A stretch of 64,000 nt of DNA from Clostridium nigeriense (GTDB lineage Bacteria; Bacillota; Clostridia; Clostridiales; Clostridiaceae). The position numbers and the translations under genes are program-made. Of the stretch, positions 1 to 9,843 are shown piece by piece. The DNA lies in contig NZ_LT575472.1 in NCBI RefSeq assembly GCF_900086595.1, forward strand, positions 2,998,743 to 3,062,742, written 5' to 3'. Each line of letters begins with the position of its first letter. Within the stretch, counting starts at the first letter, position 1. The notes below the pieces were generated by a model. That model was not told the origin of the DNA, ran no database searches, and was given only the letters and a program-made list of their open reading frames with translations.

Positions 1-1995
1 ATGACCCATCATTGGGTTAAATTCATGTAATTCATCAACTGTAGCTTTTAAATCTTCAAAAGTTATATCTAAGTCATTAGCTAACTCTTGAATATCTTCA
101 TCATTGTGTGGTAAGAACTCATGTAGTGGTGGATCTAAGAATCTTATAGTTGCTGGCATGCCTTCTAATGCTTCATAGATTCCAATAAAGTCTTCTCTTT
201 GCATTGGAAGTAATTTATCAAGAGCCTTTCTTCTTTGCTCTTCATTTTTAGCAACTATCATTTCTCTAACTGCCATAATTCTATCTTCAGCAAAGAACAT
301 ATGCTCTGTTCTACATAACCCAATACCTTCTGCTCCAAATTCTACTGCTTGCTTAGTATCTCTTGGAGAATCAGCATTAGTTCTAACCTTTAACTTTCTT
401 ATTTCATCTGCCCATGCCATAAATATAGCAAAATGTCCTGATATTTCTGGTGTTACTGTATTAACAGCTTCCCCGTACACATTACCTGTTGCTCCATCTA
501 TAGAAATATAATCATCCGCAGTATAAACTTTTCCATTAACTTCTAAAGTTTTAGCTTCTTCATTAACCTTTAAAGTTCCACATCCTGCTACACAGCAAGT
601 TCCCATACCTCTAGCAACAACTGCTGCGTGAGAAGTCATTCCTCCTCTTACAGTTAAGATACCCTTAGCAGCTATCATACCCTCAATATCTTCTGGTGAA
701 GTTTCTAGTCTTACTAAAACTACACTTTCACCCTTTTCATTTCTTTCCTTAGCTTCTTCAGCGGTAAATGCTATTTTACCACAAGCAGCTCCTGGTGATG
801 CTGGAAGTCCCTTTGCTATTGGAGTAGCCTTCTTTAAATCACCTGTATGGAAAGTTGGATGAAGTAATGAATCAAGTTGAGTTGGCTCAACTTTTAATAT
901 TGCTTCTTCCTTAGTTAGCATTCCTTCTTCAACTAAGTCAACAGCTATCTTTAATGCTGCTTGAGCTGTTCTCTTACCATTTCTAGTTTGTAGGAAGTAT
1001 AATTTTCCTTCCTCAATAGTTATTTCCATATCTTGCATATCTCTGTAGTGATTCTCTAATGTATGAACTATATCAGTAAATTGCTTATATATTTCAGGAT
1101 TTTGTTCTTCTAATTTTGAAATTGGAAGTGGTGTTCTAATACCAGCAACAACGTCTTCCCCTTGAGCATTCATTAAATATTCACCATATATTTTATTTTC
1201 TCCAGTTGCAGGGTCTCTTGAGAATACAACTCCTGTTCCTGAAGTTTCACCCTTATTACCAAATACCATTTCTTGAACGTTTACTGCTGTACCCCATTCT
1301 CCAGGAATATCATTTAATCTTCTATAAACAATAGCTCTTGGATTATTCCATGATCTAAATACAGCTGTTATGGATTCAATTAATTGAGTCTTAGGATCTT
1401 GTGGGAAGTTTTCTCCTCTTTCCTTTTTATAAAGATCCTTAAATCTTTCTACTAATACTTTTAAGTCATCCGCAGTTAAGTCAGTATCAACTTCAACACC
1501 TTTTTCTTCTTTCATTTCATCTATTAGATTTTCAAATAATCTCTTTTCAATATCCATAACAACATCAGAGAACATTTGAATAAATCTTCTATATGAATCA
1601 TATGCAAATCTTGGATTATTTGTTAAGTTTGCTATAGCAACTACTGATTCATCGTTTAAGCCAAGATTTAAAACTGTATCCATCATACCTGGCATTGAAG
1701 CTCTAGCACCTGATCTTACAGATACTAAAAGTGGATTAGTTAAGCTACCAAACTCTTTACCTGTAAGCTTTTCTAACTCAGCTATCTTTTGATGAATTTC
1801 TTCAATAATTTCTGGTGCAATTACTTTATTATCCTCGTAATATTTATTACAAGCTTCTGTAGTAACTGTAAACCCTTGTGGTACAGGAATTCCTAGTAGA
1901 ATCATTTCTGATAAATTTGCTCCTTTACCTCCTAGAAGGTTTTTCATTGACCCATTTCCTTCATTAAAAAGGTAAACATACTTCTTTTTCTCCAT
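1..1995 (-). CDS. ppdK: Pyruvate, phosphate dikinase (3' end beyond window)
   Basis: Interconverts pyruvate + ATP + Pi and PEP + AMP + PPi; in clostridia it usually works with glycolytic or gluconeogenic flux in the cytoplasm. The 665 visible codons cover the N-terminal nucleotide-binding domain (about residues 1-340) and the swivelling phosphohistidine domain, with the catalytic histidine at residue 456 in GGMTSHAAVVARG. They also cover the start of the PEP-binding TIM barrel. The family is about 875 residues, so roughly the last 210, with the catalytic cysteine, lie outside the window. ATG at 1995 follows a CGGAGGAG Shine-Dalgarno site. The CBS-domain regulator gene lies 85 nt upstream on the same strand, as is common for this enzyme. 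Confidence 0.97.
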   Translation of the reverse strand, partial: MEKKKYVYLFNEGNGSMKNLLGGKGANLSEMILLGIPVPQGFTVTTEACNKYYEDNKVIAPEIIEEIHQKIAELEKLTGKEFGSLTNPLLVSVRSGARASMPGMMDTVLNLGLNDESVVAIANLTNNPRFAYDSYRRFIQMFSDVVMDIEKRLFENLIDEMKEEKGVEVDTDLTADDLKVLVERFKDLYKKERGENFPQDPKTQLIESITAVFRSWNNPRAIVYRRLNDIPGEWGTAVNVQEMVFGNKGETSGTGVVFSRDPATGENKIYGEYLMNAQGEDVVAGIRTPLPISKLEEQNPEIYKQFTDIVHTLENHYRDMQDMEITIEEGKLYFLQTRNGKRTAQAALKIAVDLVEEGMLTKEEAILKVEPTQLDSLLHPTFHTGDLKKATPIAKGLPASPGAACGKIAFTAEEAKERNEKGESVVLVRLETSPEDIEGMIAAKGILTVRGGMTSHAAVVARGMGTCCVAGCGTLKVNEEAKTLEVNGKVYTADDYISIDGATGNVYGEAVNTVTPEISGHFAIFMAWADEIRKLKVRTNADSPRDTKQAVEFGAEGIGLCRTEHMFFAEDRIMAVREMIVAKNEEQRRKALDKLLPMQREDFIGIYEALEGMPATIRFLDPPLHEFLPHNDEDIQELANDLDITFEDLKATVDELHEFNPMMGH

Positions 1996-2036
1996 CTCAA
2001 TACTCCTCCGTTCAATCGAATTGTAATATATACTAA

Positions 2037-2052
2037 CAGTACTCTCATACTG
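2037..2052. promoter_or_regulatory. Short inverted repeat upstream of ppdK
   Basis: CAGTA-N6-TACTG lies in the 85-nt gap between the CBS-domain regulator gene and ppdK, about 42-57 nt before the ppdK start codon. It could be an operator or a leader hairpin for ppdK. The arms are only 5 bp, so chance is possible. Confidence 0.25.
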
Positions 2053-2080
2053 CAGTTACCCTTTAAAAATTACCAATTTT

Positions 2081-2719
2081 TTAATTTCCCTCTCCCAATT
2101 TAACGAATAGTTTAGTTATGTTAGTCTTAGAAATTTTTCCAATTATTCTATATAACACTTTATCTTTTGGAGAACTTTCTATTTTTTCAACTATAGGAAT
2201 ACTATCTATTTCATGCTCAATTATTTTTTTTGCTAAATTATAAGCACTATCTTCTGCACTACCACAAACTATGTTAGGCATTCTTGTCATAATAACACCA
2301 ACTGGCACCTTATGAATATCAGTTCCACCTATAGCATTTTTTAAAAAATCTTTTCTTGAAACAGCACCTACTAAAACTCCTTCACTTTCTATAAATAATG
2401 TCCCCACATCATTTAAAAACAAGAATACGATTGCATCATATACTGTTGTTTCTTCGTTTACTGTTACTGGCTTTGACATTATTTCGCCAGCTAATACCTT
2501 TGATATATTCTCTAATACTCTAGTATTTTGAGCTTCTCCTAAATATACATAACCAACCTTAGGTCTAGCATCTAATATGCCTATCATAGTTAAAATAGCT
2601 AAATCTGCTCTTAACGCTGCTCTAGTTACACCAAGCCTTTCAGCTATAGATTCACTTGTGACAGGCTGTCCTTTTTTAACTATCCTTACTATTTCTTCTT
2701 GCCTTTCTGATAACTTCAA
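2081..2719 (-). CDS. CcpN-like HTH/CBS-domain transcriptional regulator
   Basis: A 212-residue regulator with an N-terminal winged helix (about residues 1-60, including SESIAERLGVTRAALRADLA) and two tandem CBS domains (about 78-205) of the type that bind adenine nucleotides. This is the architecture of Bacillus CcpN, the repressor of gluconeogenic genes. Its place directly upstream of ppdK suggests that it controls dikinase expression; that target is inference. The start is TTG at 2719, preceded by GAGGG with 6-7 nt spacing; no ATG fits better. A long inverted repeat brackets its putative promoter (2749-2856). Confidence 0.85.
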   Translation of the reverse strand: MKLSERQEEIVRIVKKGQPVTSESIAERLGVTRAALRADLAILTMIGILDARPKVGYVYLGEAQNTRVLENISKVLAGEIMSKPVTVNEETTVYDAIVFLFLNDVGTLFIESEGVLVGAVSRKDFLKNAIGGTDIHKVPVGVIMTRMPNIVCGSAEDSAYNLAKKIIEHEIDSIPIVEKIESSPKDKVLYRIIGKISKTNITKLFVKLGEGN

Positions 2720-2748
2720 ATATATCCCTCTTTCTAGCTTTAATGGAA

Positions 2749-2856
2749 ATATTCAGATAATTTTGATTAGTTTGATATTTACATACTAATTATAACATTT
2801 TATAAAAGTTTGACTATACTTAATTTTCTGAAAAATCAGTCATATTATCTGAATAT
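2749..2856. promoter_or_regulatory. Two 13-nt inverted half-sites flanking the promoter of the CBS regulator
   Basis: ATATTCAGATAAT at 2749-2761 and its exact complement ATTATCTGAATAT at 2844-2856 flank a minus-strand TATAAT at 2789-2794. Half-site centres are 95 bp apart, close to nine helical turns. They would sit near +27 and -68 of the predicted start. This fits autorepression by looping or a large RNA stem; neither is shown. Confidence 0.45.
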
Positions 2857-2914
2857 CCCTATTCCTTTTATTTTATTCCTCTTTATCTCCTGTTTCTCTC
2901 TCTTTTACTCTTAT

Positions 2915-3520
2915 TTACTCTTCATCATCGAATTTCACAGTGTATGTGAAAGAGTTTTCATCTATTTCTTCATCCTGAGATTTCTTTTTATAAGATTTAT
3001 TATCATCACTACTAAACTTATCTTTTTTAACTTCATCAACTTTATTTTTAATCTTACTAGCTACATCTGTTGCTGTATCTTTTATATCTTCAACAGTTTT
3101 GCTTATATATTTATTAACTACTTCCACACTACCATCAGCTTTAGTTATTTCTACAGTTATTTGAGTTACTACAGCTGCAATAAGAGCAAAAGCTAAAATT
3201 GGAGGAATAATAACTGCAATTACTCCTGCTGCTATACCAGCATTAACAGGAACATCAACTATTTCCTTACCATCCTTACTTATTCTTATTCTAGTAACAT
3301 TACCTTTATTTATTAAGTCTTTAAGCCATTTCTTAAAATCATCTATAGTTTCTGATTTAATTTTACTGTTAGCTTCTGCATCTGCTTCCTTTATGCCTTC
3401 AATATAGATAATTGCCTCTAATACGTCTCCATTAGTAATTTCAAGTGCACTTTTTGCTTCAGCGTATGTAACCCCTGTTCTTTCTCTTACTTGATCAACC
3501 TTTTCTAAAGTTATTTCCAT
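2915..3520 (-). CDS. UBA-like / DUF4342 domain protein
   Basis: Function unknown. The first 45 residues form a UBA/TS-N-like three-helix domain (VRERTGVTYAEAKSALEITNGDV). A DUF4342-type segment follows (about 70-150), with a strongly hydrophobic stretch near 92-120 that probably anchors it in the membrane. The tail is highly charged and rich in Lys, Asp and Ser, so probably disordered. The protein is 201 residues. ATG at 3520 follows AAAGGAG. It lies 6 nt after recO on the same strand, so it is probably the last gene of the era-recO transcript. The family is widespread in Firmicutes, but I know no established role. Confidence 0.8.
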   Translation of the reverse strand: MEITLEKVDQVRERTGVTYAEAKSALEITNGDVLEAIIYIEGIKEADAEANSKIKSETIDDFKKWLKDLINKGNVTRIRISKDGKEIVDVPVNAGIAAGVIAVIIPPILAFALIAAVVTQITVEITKADGSVEVVNKYISKTVEDIKDTATDVASKIKNKVDEVKKDKFSSDDNKSYKKKSQDEEIDENSFTYTVKFDDEE

Positions 3521-3526
3521 TTATAA

Positions 3527-4276
3527 TCACTCCTTTATATAATTTAACATTTCTAAGCTTTTAGGTTTTTTAGAATAATTTGAAGATATAATAAAGGTTG
3601 TAATCTTTCTTATATCTCTTTTCACCTCATCATTTATATTTAATTTATATATCTTATCCATAGGTGTCTTCATTAAAAACTTTATAGAATTATATGCTGG
3701 TTTAGAAATATAAATACCATGCTCTTTTGGACACTCATCACAAACTCCACCATAATGAGAAAGTGATATATAGTTTGATACAGCTATCTTTTTCTTGCAA
3801 ATAGCACAATTATCTAAGCTTAAACCATATCCAGTTTCTTTTAATAGTTTTATTTCAAAGGATCTTATTAACATTTCATAATCTAAAACATCAGTATTTA
3901 GTAAATACATACAAGTTAGAAAACTCTTAAATAAATTTTCATTTACTTCTCCTTCTTCAACACATATATCTATAAGTTCACAAATATAAGATGAATAAGT
4001 TAACTTATCTAAATTATTTAATAACCCTTGAAATGAATTTATAATCTTACCTTCTTGAAGGTTATATAAATTTTTACCTTTAAATAAAACATACTCACCA
4101 TAGCATAAAGGTAAAGTAAGAGATAAAAACTTACTCTTACTTTTTCTAGCTCCCTTTGCTATAGCAGTTATCTTCCCAAATTTATCTGTATATAACCATA
4201 CTAATTTATCATTTTCCTTAAATTCCATAGTTTTTATAACTACGGCATTTACCTTATGTAGTGACAGAAAAACCAA
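3527..4276 (-). CDS. recO: DNA repair protein RecO
   Basis: RecO works with RecF/RecR to load RecA at single-stranded gaps. Its 249 residues match the usual family length. The N-terminal OB fold (about 1-80) contains the typical IKTMEFKENDKLVWLYT segment. A zinc-binding CAIC ... CDEC cluster lies in the middle third, followed by the helical C-terminal domain. It follows era by 4 nt, the same era-recO order as in Bacillus. The start is uncertain. The listed TTG directly abuts the GGGGG Shine-Dalgarno run, whereas a CTG three codons later (4267) has proper spacing and would remove three residues. Confidence 0.93.
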   Translation of the reverse strand: MVFLSLHKVNAVVIKTMEFKENDKLVWLYTDKFGKITAIAKGARKSKSKFLSLTLPLCYGEYVLFKGKNLYNLQEGKIINSFQGLLNNLDKLTYSSYICELIDICVEEGEVNENLFKSFLTCMYLLNTDVLDYEMLIRSFEIKLLKETGYGLSLDNCAICKKKIAVSNYISLSHYGGVCDECPKEHGIYISKPAYNSIKFLMKTPMDKIYKLNINDEVKRDIRKITTFIISSNYSKKPKSLEMLNYIKE

Positions 4277-4280
4277 CCCC

Positions 4281-5174
4281 CTATTTATTTACCTTCTTAT
4301 ATCCTAACTCCTTTAATAGGTTTTGATTGTCTCTCCACTCTTTTCTAACCTTTACCCATATTTTTAGATTTACTTTTGAATGTAAAAATCTTTCTATTTC
4401 ATATCTAGCAGTTTCCCCTATTTTCTTTAGACATTGCCCATTTTTACCTATAATAATTCCTTTATGTGAATCTTTTTCACAAAGCATATCTACTTCAATG
4501 TGCCATGTACCACTTGGACTTTGCTTCATTTGAATTATATCTACTGCTATACCGTGAGGAATTTCTTCTCTTAATGTTCTTAAAGCTTTTTCTCTTATTA
4601 TTTCTGATACTACAAATCTTTCTTGAACATCAGTTATCATATCATCTGGATAATACTTAGGACCTTCCGGCATAGCATCTATCATCAATTCAACTAATCT
4701 ATCTACATTTTTTCCCTTTAATGCTGATATTGGAATTATTTCTTTGAAATCTAACTCTTGAGAATACATTTGAAGAGTTTTTGCTACTCTATCTTGAGTA
4801 AATTCATCTATTTTATTTACTACTAAGAATATAGGAGCTTTTTGATTCTTTAAAGTTTCTATAATGAATTTATCTCCTCTTCCTATTTCTTCTTCAGGGT
4901 TTATTAAAAATAATACAAGATCAACTTCTTTTATAGAATCTTTGGCTGAATTAACCATATATTCTCCTAATTTATGCTTAGGCTTATGAATTCCTGGAGT
5001 ATCAACGAATACAATTTGATGATTCTCACCTGTTAAAATTGTTTGTATATTATTTCTTGTTGTTTGAGGTTTATTTGATACTATGGAAAGTTTTTCTCCC
5101 ATTATTTCATTTAATAAAGTTGACTTACCAACGTTTGGTCTTCCAACTATTGTTACAAATCCTGATTTAAACAT
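4281..5174 (-). CDS. era: GTPase Era
   Basis: Essential GTPase that binds the 3' end of 16S rRNA and acts in late 30S assembly. Its 297 residues carry GRPNVGKS (G1, near residue 11), DTPG (G3), NKID (G4) and a C-terminal KH domain with [14 protein letters not shown] at 5174 follows TTAGGAGGAAAA. It probably starts the era-recO-DUF4342 transcript: the 131-nt gap upstream carries an extended -10 (TGCTATAAT on the minus strand, 5264-5272), although no good -35 is seen. Confidence 0.97.
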   Translation of the reverse strand: MFKSGFVTIVGRPNVGKSTLLNEIMGEKLSIVSNKPQTTRNNIQTILTGENHQIVFVDTPGIHKPKHKLGEYMVNSAKDSIKEVDLVLFLINPEEEIGRGDKFIIETLKNQKAPIFLVVNKIDEFTQDRVAKTLQMYSQELDFKEIIPISALKGKNVDRLVELMIDAMPEGPKYYPDDMITDVQERFVVSEIIREKALRTLREEIPHGIAVDIIQMKQSPSGTWHIEVDMLCEKDSHKGIIIGKNGQCLKKIGETARYEIERFLHSKVNLKIWVKVRKEWRDNQNLLKELGYKKVNK

Positions 5175-5305
5175 TTTTCCTCCTAATTTTAACCCCCAAT
5201 TTAATAATATCTTATTGGGATTTATTTAAAATAATTCTTTTTTCTATAACATTGCTTTTTTAAATTATAGCATTCTTAAACACTTTTAGCATCTTTTTAA
5301 GAAAA

Positions 5306-6007
5306 TTAAATTTTAAATATAGTAAATATAAATAAAGTTAATAAAGTCCCAAAAAATGCCCCTACAATAACTTCAAAAATAGAATGAACATTTGAGTCAA
5401 CTCTACTTTGAGCTGTTATAAGAGCCATTAAATAACTTAGCATTATACATATTGGCTCTTCTGTAATTAATGATAATGCAGTTGCTATTGAAAATGAAAG
5501 GGCACTATGTCCACTTGGCATTCCTCCTCTTAGTGGAGTACCTTCTCCATATATAGATTTTACTATTAAAGTTGCAATGGTCACTACTACTAAAGCTATT
5601 AAAACCATATATGGTTCTGATTCCTTCATCTTATGAATTACATCGTAAGAAATTAATGAAATCTTATCCCAAAATATAATATATCCTACTACTAAAGCAT
5701 TTATTGCAGTAATTAATACTGCTCCTGCTGCTGCATTTTTTGCAATTTTAGCTAATGGATGATAATGATTGGTAGACATATCTATAGTAGCTTCTATAGC
5801 TGTATTTATAACTTCTGCTGCGAGAACCATTGTAATTGTTATAGCCAAAATAAGAAATTCAGCCTTTGATATATCTATTACAAAACAAGCTAAAAGAACA
5901 CATAAAGATGCAAATAAATGAATTTTCATATTTCTTTGTGTTCTAACAGTTTGTATAATCCCTGTTATTGCATAATTAAAGCTTTCTACAAGCTTTTTTA
6001 TCTTCAT
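5306..6007 (-). CDS. Diacylglycerol/undecaprenol kinase fused to a PAP2 phosphatase
   Basis: A 233-residue integral membrane fusion. Residues 1-115 are a DgkA-type prokaryotic lipid kinase with the EVINTAIEATID active-site segment; in Gram-positives the substrate is usually undecaprenol. Residues about 115-233 are a PAP2 phosphatase with GMPSGHSALSFS and a C-terminal histidine motif (SNVHSIFEV). Joining a kinase that makes a lipid phosphate to a phosphatase that can remove it suggests a role in undecaprenyl-phosphate turnover. This fusion is common in clostridia. ATG at 6007 follows GGGGGGAG. In Bacillus dgkA is followed by cdd and then era; cdd is absent here. Confidence 0.88.
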   Translation of the reverse strand: MKIKKLVESFNYAITGIIQTVRTQRNMKIHLFASLCVLLACFVIDISKAEFLILAITITMVLAAEVINTAIEATIDMSTNHYHPLAKIAKNAAAGAVLITAINALVVGYIIFWDKISLISYDVIHKMKESEPYMVLIALVVVTIATLIVKSIYGEGTPLRGGMPSGHSALSFSIATALSLITEEPICIMLSYLMALITAQSRVDSNVHSIFEVIVGAFFGTLLTLFIFTIFKI

Positions 6008-6028
6008 AAACTCCCCCCAAATATAGTA

Positions 6029-6529
6029 TTATCTTCTAATATCTAATTTATTTAATATTTCTTCTTCCCTTTTTCTCATTATTATTTTCTCTTCATCAAC
6101 CATATGATCATAGCCTAATAAATGTAAAATTGAATGAACAACTAAATAACTTACTTCTCTTTCATAAGAATGACCATATTCTTCACTTTGCTCTAAAGCT
6201 TTTTCTAATGATAAAACCATATCACCTAATATTAACTCTTCTCCATCCTTAAAAGTTTCGTCAAAATCATAGTTTATATACATATCCTTATAAACTTTTC
6301 CCTCTTCAAAATCAAGCATAGGGAAGGATAATACATCTGTTTCTCTATCAATATTTCTTGTTTCATTATTTATTTCTTGTATTTCTTCATTATCAACAAA
6401 TAACAAGGATATTTGATATTCAATATCTACGCCTTCTTCCTTTAATGCAAAATCACATACCTCTGTTATTTTATTTATAAACTCATCTGTTACTTCTATT
6501 TTATTTTGTCTATTTTCTGTATATAACAT
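6029..6529 (-). CDS. ybeY: Endoribonuclease YbeY
   Basis: Zinc-dependent endoribonuclease of 16S rRNA maturation and 70S quality control. The 166-residue protein has the complete UPF0054 signature [12 protein letters not shown] near its C-terminus, with three zinc-binding histidines. It also has the upstream [15 protein letters not shown] segment (here [14 protein letters not shown]). ATG at 6529 follows AAAGGAG. It lies between pgpH (82 nt upstream) and the dgkA/PAP2 gene, the usual Firmicute order. Confidence 0.96.
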   Translation of the reverse strand: MLYTENRQNKIEVTDEFINKITEVCDFALKEEGVDIEYQISLLFVDNEEIQEINNETRNIDRETDVLSFPMLDFEEGKVYKDMYINYDFDETFKDGEELILGDMVLSLEKALEQSEEYGHSYEREVSYLVVHSILHLLGYDHMVDEEKIIMRKREEEILNKLDIRR

Positions 6530-6610
6530 ATCTTACTCCTTTATAATATAAATTTAAAAATATTAAAGGGAAAGGTATGATACCCTCCCCTATCAAATCC
6601 CTTATAAAAT

Positions 6611-8683
6611 TTAATTTTTTATCTTCTTCTCGGTTGGATATTCTACTCTATGATGATAAATTCCTTCTAAAGTCTTTAAAAAACTTTTTCTTATCACTTC
6701 TATATCTTTCAATGTCAAATCACAATCTATTAGTTGCTTATTATTTAATTTATCATTTATTATATTATTGACCATTTCTTCAATTTTCCCTTTAGTTGGT
6801 TCTGGTATTGATCTTACAGAAGCTTCTACACTATCTGCTAACATCAATATTCCAGACTCTTTTGTATTTGGAATAGGACCTGAATATCTGAAATCCTCTT
6901 CTTTCACCTCTTCTGGATTTTCCGAAGAGTTTTTTAACTTATAATAAAAGTATTTAACTAAGGTTGTTCCATGATGTTGGACTATTATATCTTGAATAAC
7001 CTGTGGTATCTTATGTTCTTTTGCTAATTCTATTCCATCCTTAGTATGGGATAAAATTATTAAGGCACTTAAATTTGGAGTTATCTTATCGTGGGGATTT
7101 TCCCTTCCTATTTGATTTTCTCCAAAGAAATAAGGTCTTTTAGTTTTTCCTATATCATGATAATAAGCTCCCACCCTAGCAATTACAGGATTTCCTCCTA
7201 CGGATTCTGTTGCTGCTTCTGCTAAATTAGCTACCATCATACTATGATGATAAGTTCCTGGCGCCTCCATTAGAAGCTTTTTCATAAGTGGCTGATTGGG
7301 ATTAGATAATTCTAATAACTTAATATTAGTTACAACATCAAATATTGACTCAAAGAATGGTAATAAGCCAACTGCCAGTATTCCTGAAAGCAATACCCCA
7401 ATAATAGTATAACCAGTTTGTATTAAATTTTCCTTTAAATTATTGGATGAAATCATACCTACAGTTAAAGTAACTACTGATAAAATCACTGTCATATAAA
7501 GTGTTGAATATATAATATCATTCCTTTGTTGTACCTTTTTTAAAGCTGTAGAACCCAATACTATACTAAGAATAGATATTACTATAATAGATGGATTAAA
7601 ACCTACTATTATAGCCACAAATATTAGGTTTAATAAATTTACAACTAAAGAGACCCTATAATCTATTAATATGGTCATAAGCATAGCACCACAGGCTATA
7701 GGAATTAAGTATGGAGAAATTATATTAAGCCCCATAGAAAGTATTATAGTAATTATATTTATGCTACTTATTAATATTATTAATTTAGTATCTTTAAATA
7801 CATTTGGTTTTTCCTTAGCTATATAACTGTATTGTATAAATAATATTAATGCAACTAATATTGCTAAAGAAATAAAGGAAGCTACATAACTTTTTGTTAA
7901 ACCATTATTTAATAAACCTAGCTCCTTTAATATTTCTATTTGTCTTTCAGTTACAGGTTCCCCTTCTTTAACTATAATTTGATTTTTCTTTATTATTTCC
8001 TTTTGAACATTTTTTTGTGCTTCTTTTATATTTTCTTCGATTTTTTCAGTATCAATAAATAAATTAGGCTTTATTTGTGAATAAACTATATTTCTCAGTG
8101 TATCTTCTAGATTTCTTTGAAGGTTAGAATTTACAAGCTCTTCATCAGCATAATCCTTCGCCTTTTGTAAAGCCTCATAGTCGTTCTCACCTATATCATT
8201 TTTATAAGCTTTTTCTATAGCTTCTAAGGTTATATTTTGTATTTCTGAAATTTTTGATGTTCCTATATCTAATAATACACTATACTCATCGTCAGTCAGC
8301 CTAAAAACATCTACTTTTTTAATTTCTACTATTTTTTCTTTTTCATCCTTGCTGGATGACATCTCAGTAGATAATTTGTTAAATAATTTATTTATATTGT
8401 CCACTGCTTGTGTCTTAACTTCACTTTTAACAGTGTACTTTTTGTCTTCCTTAGCTTTTGTTATAGCTTCTTCTATTTTTTCTTGTGTTGCAATTTCATC
8501 AATAGTATCTATAGGTGCCTTTATATCAACAGTTGCAATATCTCCAACAGATAAATTATGCTTCTTAGGTGCAATAGTAGTTAATAGGAGCACATAGGTC
8601 ATAATGAATACTATTAAATATACTAAAGCCCTTTTATATCCTTTGTTCTCTTTTATCTTATCTTTTTTTAAAAACAAGTTCAT
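6611..8683 (-). CDS. pgpH: Cyclic-di-AMP phosphodiesterase PgpH (7TMR-HDED/HD)
   Basis: Membrane HD-domain phosphodiesterase that cleaves c-di-AMP to pApA. Of its 690 residues, one N-terminal membrane segment leads into an extracellular 7TMR-HDED domain (about 45-270). About seven membrane segments follow (275-460), then a cytoplasmic HD domain with TYHHSMMVANLAE and YYHDIGK metal ligands. It follows yqfD by 19 nt; the phoH gene usually found between them is missing. The ATG at 8683 immediately abuts GGGGG, so the TTG two codons later (8677) may be the real start. It is a likely counterpart of the BusR-like c-di-AMP-type sensor at 45428. Confidence 0.94.
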   Translation of the reverse strand: MNLFLKKDKIKENKGYKRALVYLIVFIMTYVLLLTTIAPKKHNLSVGDIATVDIKAPIDTIDEIATQEKIEEAITKAKEDKKYTVKSEVKTQAVDNINKLFNKLSTEMSSSKDEKEKIVEIKKVDVFRLTDDEYSVLLDIGTSKISEIQNITLEAIEKAYKNDIGENDYEALQKAKDYADEELVNSNLQRNLEDTLRNIVYSQIKPNLFIDTEKIEENIKEAQKNVQKEIIKKNQIIVKEGEPVTERQIEILKELGLLNNGLTKSYVASFISLAILVALILFIQYSYIAKEKPNVFKDTKLIILISSINIITIILSMGLNIISPYLIPIACGAMLMTILIDYRVSLVVNLLNLIFVAIIVGFNPSIIVISILSIVLGSTALKKVQQRNDIIYSTLYMTVILSVVTLTVGMISSNNLKENLIQTGYTIIGVLLSGILAVGLLPFFESIFDVVTNIKLLELSNPNQPLMKKLLMEAPGTYHHSMMVANLAEAATESVGGNPVIARVGAYYHDIGKTKRPYFFGENQIGRENPHDKITPNLSALIILSHTKDGIELAKEHKIPQVIQDIIVQHHGTTLVKYFYYKLKNSSENPEEVKEEDFRYSGPIPNTKESGILMLADSVEASVRSIPEPTKGKIEEMVNNIINDKLNNKQLIDCDLTLKDIEVIRKSFLKTLEGIYHHRVEYPTEKKIKN

Positions 8684-8702
8684 CCCCCTTTACTAGATAG
8701 TT

Positions 8703-9842
8703 TTAATAATCTATCGGTTCATTATTTACTATATTTTGCTCTACAATAAAGACTACATTAACTATAATCTCATTATTTGAATTTTCCTTGGTACTAATTA
8801 TTCTATCTACAATTTTTGCTTCCCTTGTTAAATTATTATAGAGAGACTCCTCTAACGCTTTAACAGAATTGCTAATTATTTCTTCCTCAGATAATTCTAC
8901 TGGAAATTCTTTCTTTTCATAATAATTTATTTTAGTAAAGATTTTTCCACTTTCCTCTATTTTATCATACTCTTTAAAATCTTTTATAGCTTTTTTAATA
9001 TAAATTTTCTTTCCAAGAATAGTTACATAAATATCACTATCTTTTTCTCCACTTCTTTTTAATTCTGTACCACTTACTTTTGCAACCATACTTTTTTCAT
9101 AAAAAGTATTTGCCATTACTACTCCATCAGGTATAACTTCATAAGGTTCTTCTTCTTTACCATTTATACCTTCTATTATAACATCTCCTACATGGACATA
9201 CTCTCCCTCATGAACTACTGATCTTCCCGAGAAAGTATAAACCCTACTTACTTCCCCGTCCATCTTAGCAACTAAATTTCCATATTTACCTTTTTTAATC
9301 TCAGGCGGATTTACTTTTTCTTCAATAACTATCTTTAAGGTTGATCCTTCAACCCTTGCTCTTAGCCATAAAATATCAGAATTCATATCTTCAAGTTTTT
9401 TTTCTATATCTTTATACTCTATTTTTCTCTTGCTAATTCCTGGTTTTATCCCTAATGAATATAATTGTTGCCTTATTTCATATGGAGATACATTTTTTTT
9501 AGTAATAATTTCTATACTCCATACAAAAGTAGATAAATATAACAACAATATAACAAAAATTCCAGCACCTAGACTTAAAAAAATCTTACTTTTTAACCTT
9601 CCAATAAGAAAAAGAATTCCTCTACTTCCTATCACCTTACTTTTACCATTTAATTTCTTTATTATATTTGTAACATCTTCATAATCATTAAAATCTATTG
9701 TTATTCTAATAGTAGCTGCATCTATTCTTTTTACATTGATGATGTGAATATTTTCATTCCATAATATGTTCAAAAGTCTCTCTGGTTTTAATATGTTAAT
9801 TTCTACTACAACCTTTCCACTATCAAAAACTCCTACACTCAT
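8703..9842 (-). CDS. yqfD: Sporulation protein YqfD
   Basis: A 379-residue YqfD-family protein, sigma-E-controlled and needed for efficient sporulation in Bacillus; its biochemical role is unknown. The N-terminal 80 residues are cytoplasmic. One membrane segment follows (near 90-112: IFLSLGAGIFVILLLYLSTF), then an extracytoplasmic POTRA-like region (KKNVSPYEIRQQL) and a beta-rich domain. The ATG at 9842 lies 1 nt past the yqfC stop, and its GAGGTG Shine-Dalgarno site is made by the last codons of yqfC, so the two are translationally coupled. Confidence 0.93.
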   Translation of the reverse strand: MSVGVFDSGKVVVEINILKPERLLNILWNENIHIINVKRIDAATIRITIDFNDYEDVTNIIKKLNGKSKVIGSRGILFLIGRLKSKIFLSLGAGIFVILLLYLSTFVWSIEIITKKNVSPYEIRQQLYSLGIKPGISKRKIEYKDIEKKLEDMNSDILWLRARVEGSTLKIVIEEKVNPPEIKKGKYGNLVAKMDGEVSRVYTFSGRSVVHEGEYVHVGDVIIEGINGKEEEPYEVIPDGVVMANTFYEKSMVAKVSGTELKRSGEKDSDIYVTILGKKIYIKKAIKDFKEYDKIEESGKIFTKINYYEKKEFPVELSEEEIISNSVKALEESLYNNLTREAKIVDRIISTKENSNNEIIVNVVFIVEQNIVNNEPIDY

Positions 9843-9843
9843 A

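Noticed and set aside
2810..3196. Plus-strand 128-residue hydrophobic frame
   Set aside because: Antisense to the DUF4342 gene, Phe/Ile-rich as expected from the reverse of AT-rich coding DNA, with no ribosome binding site.
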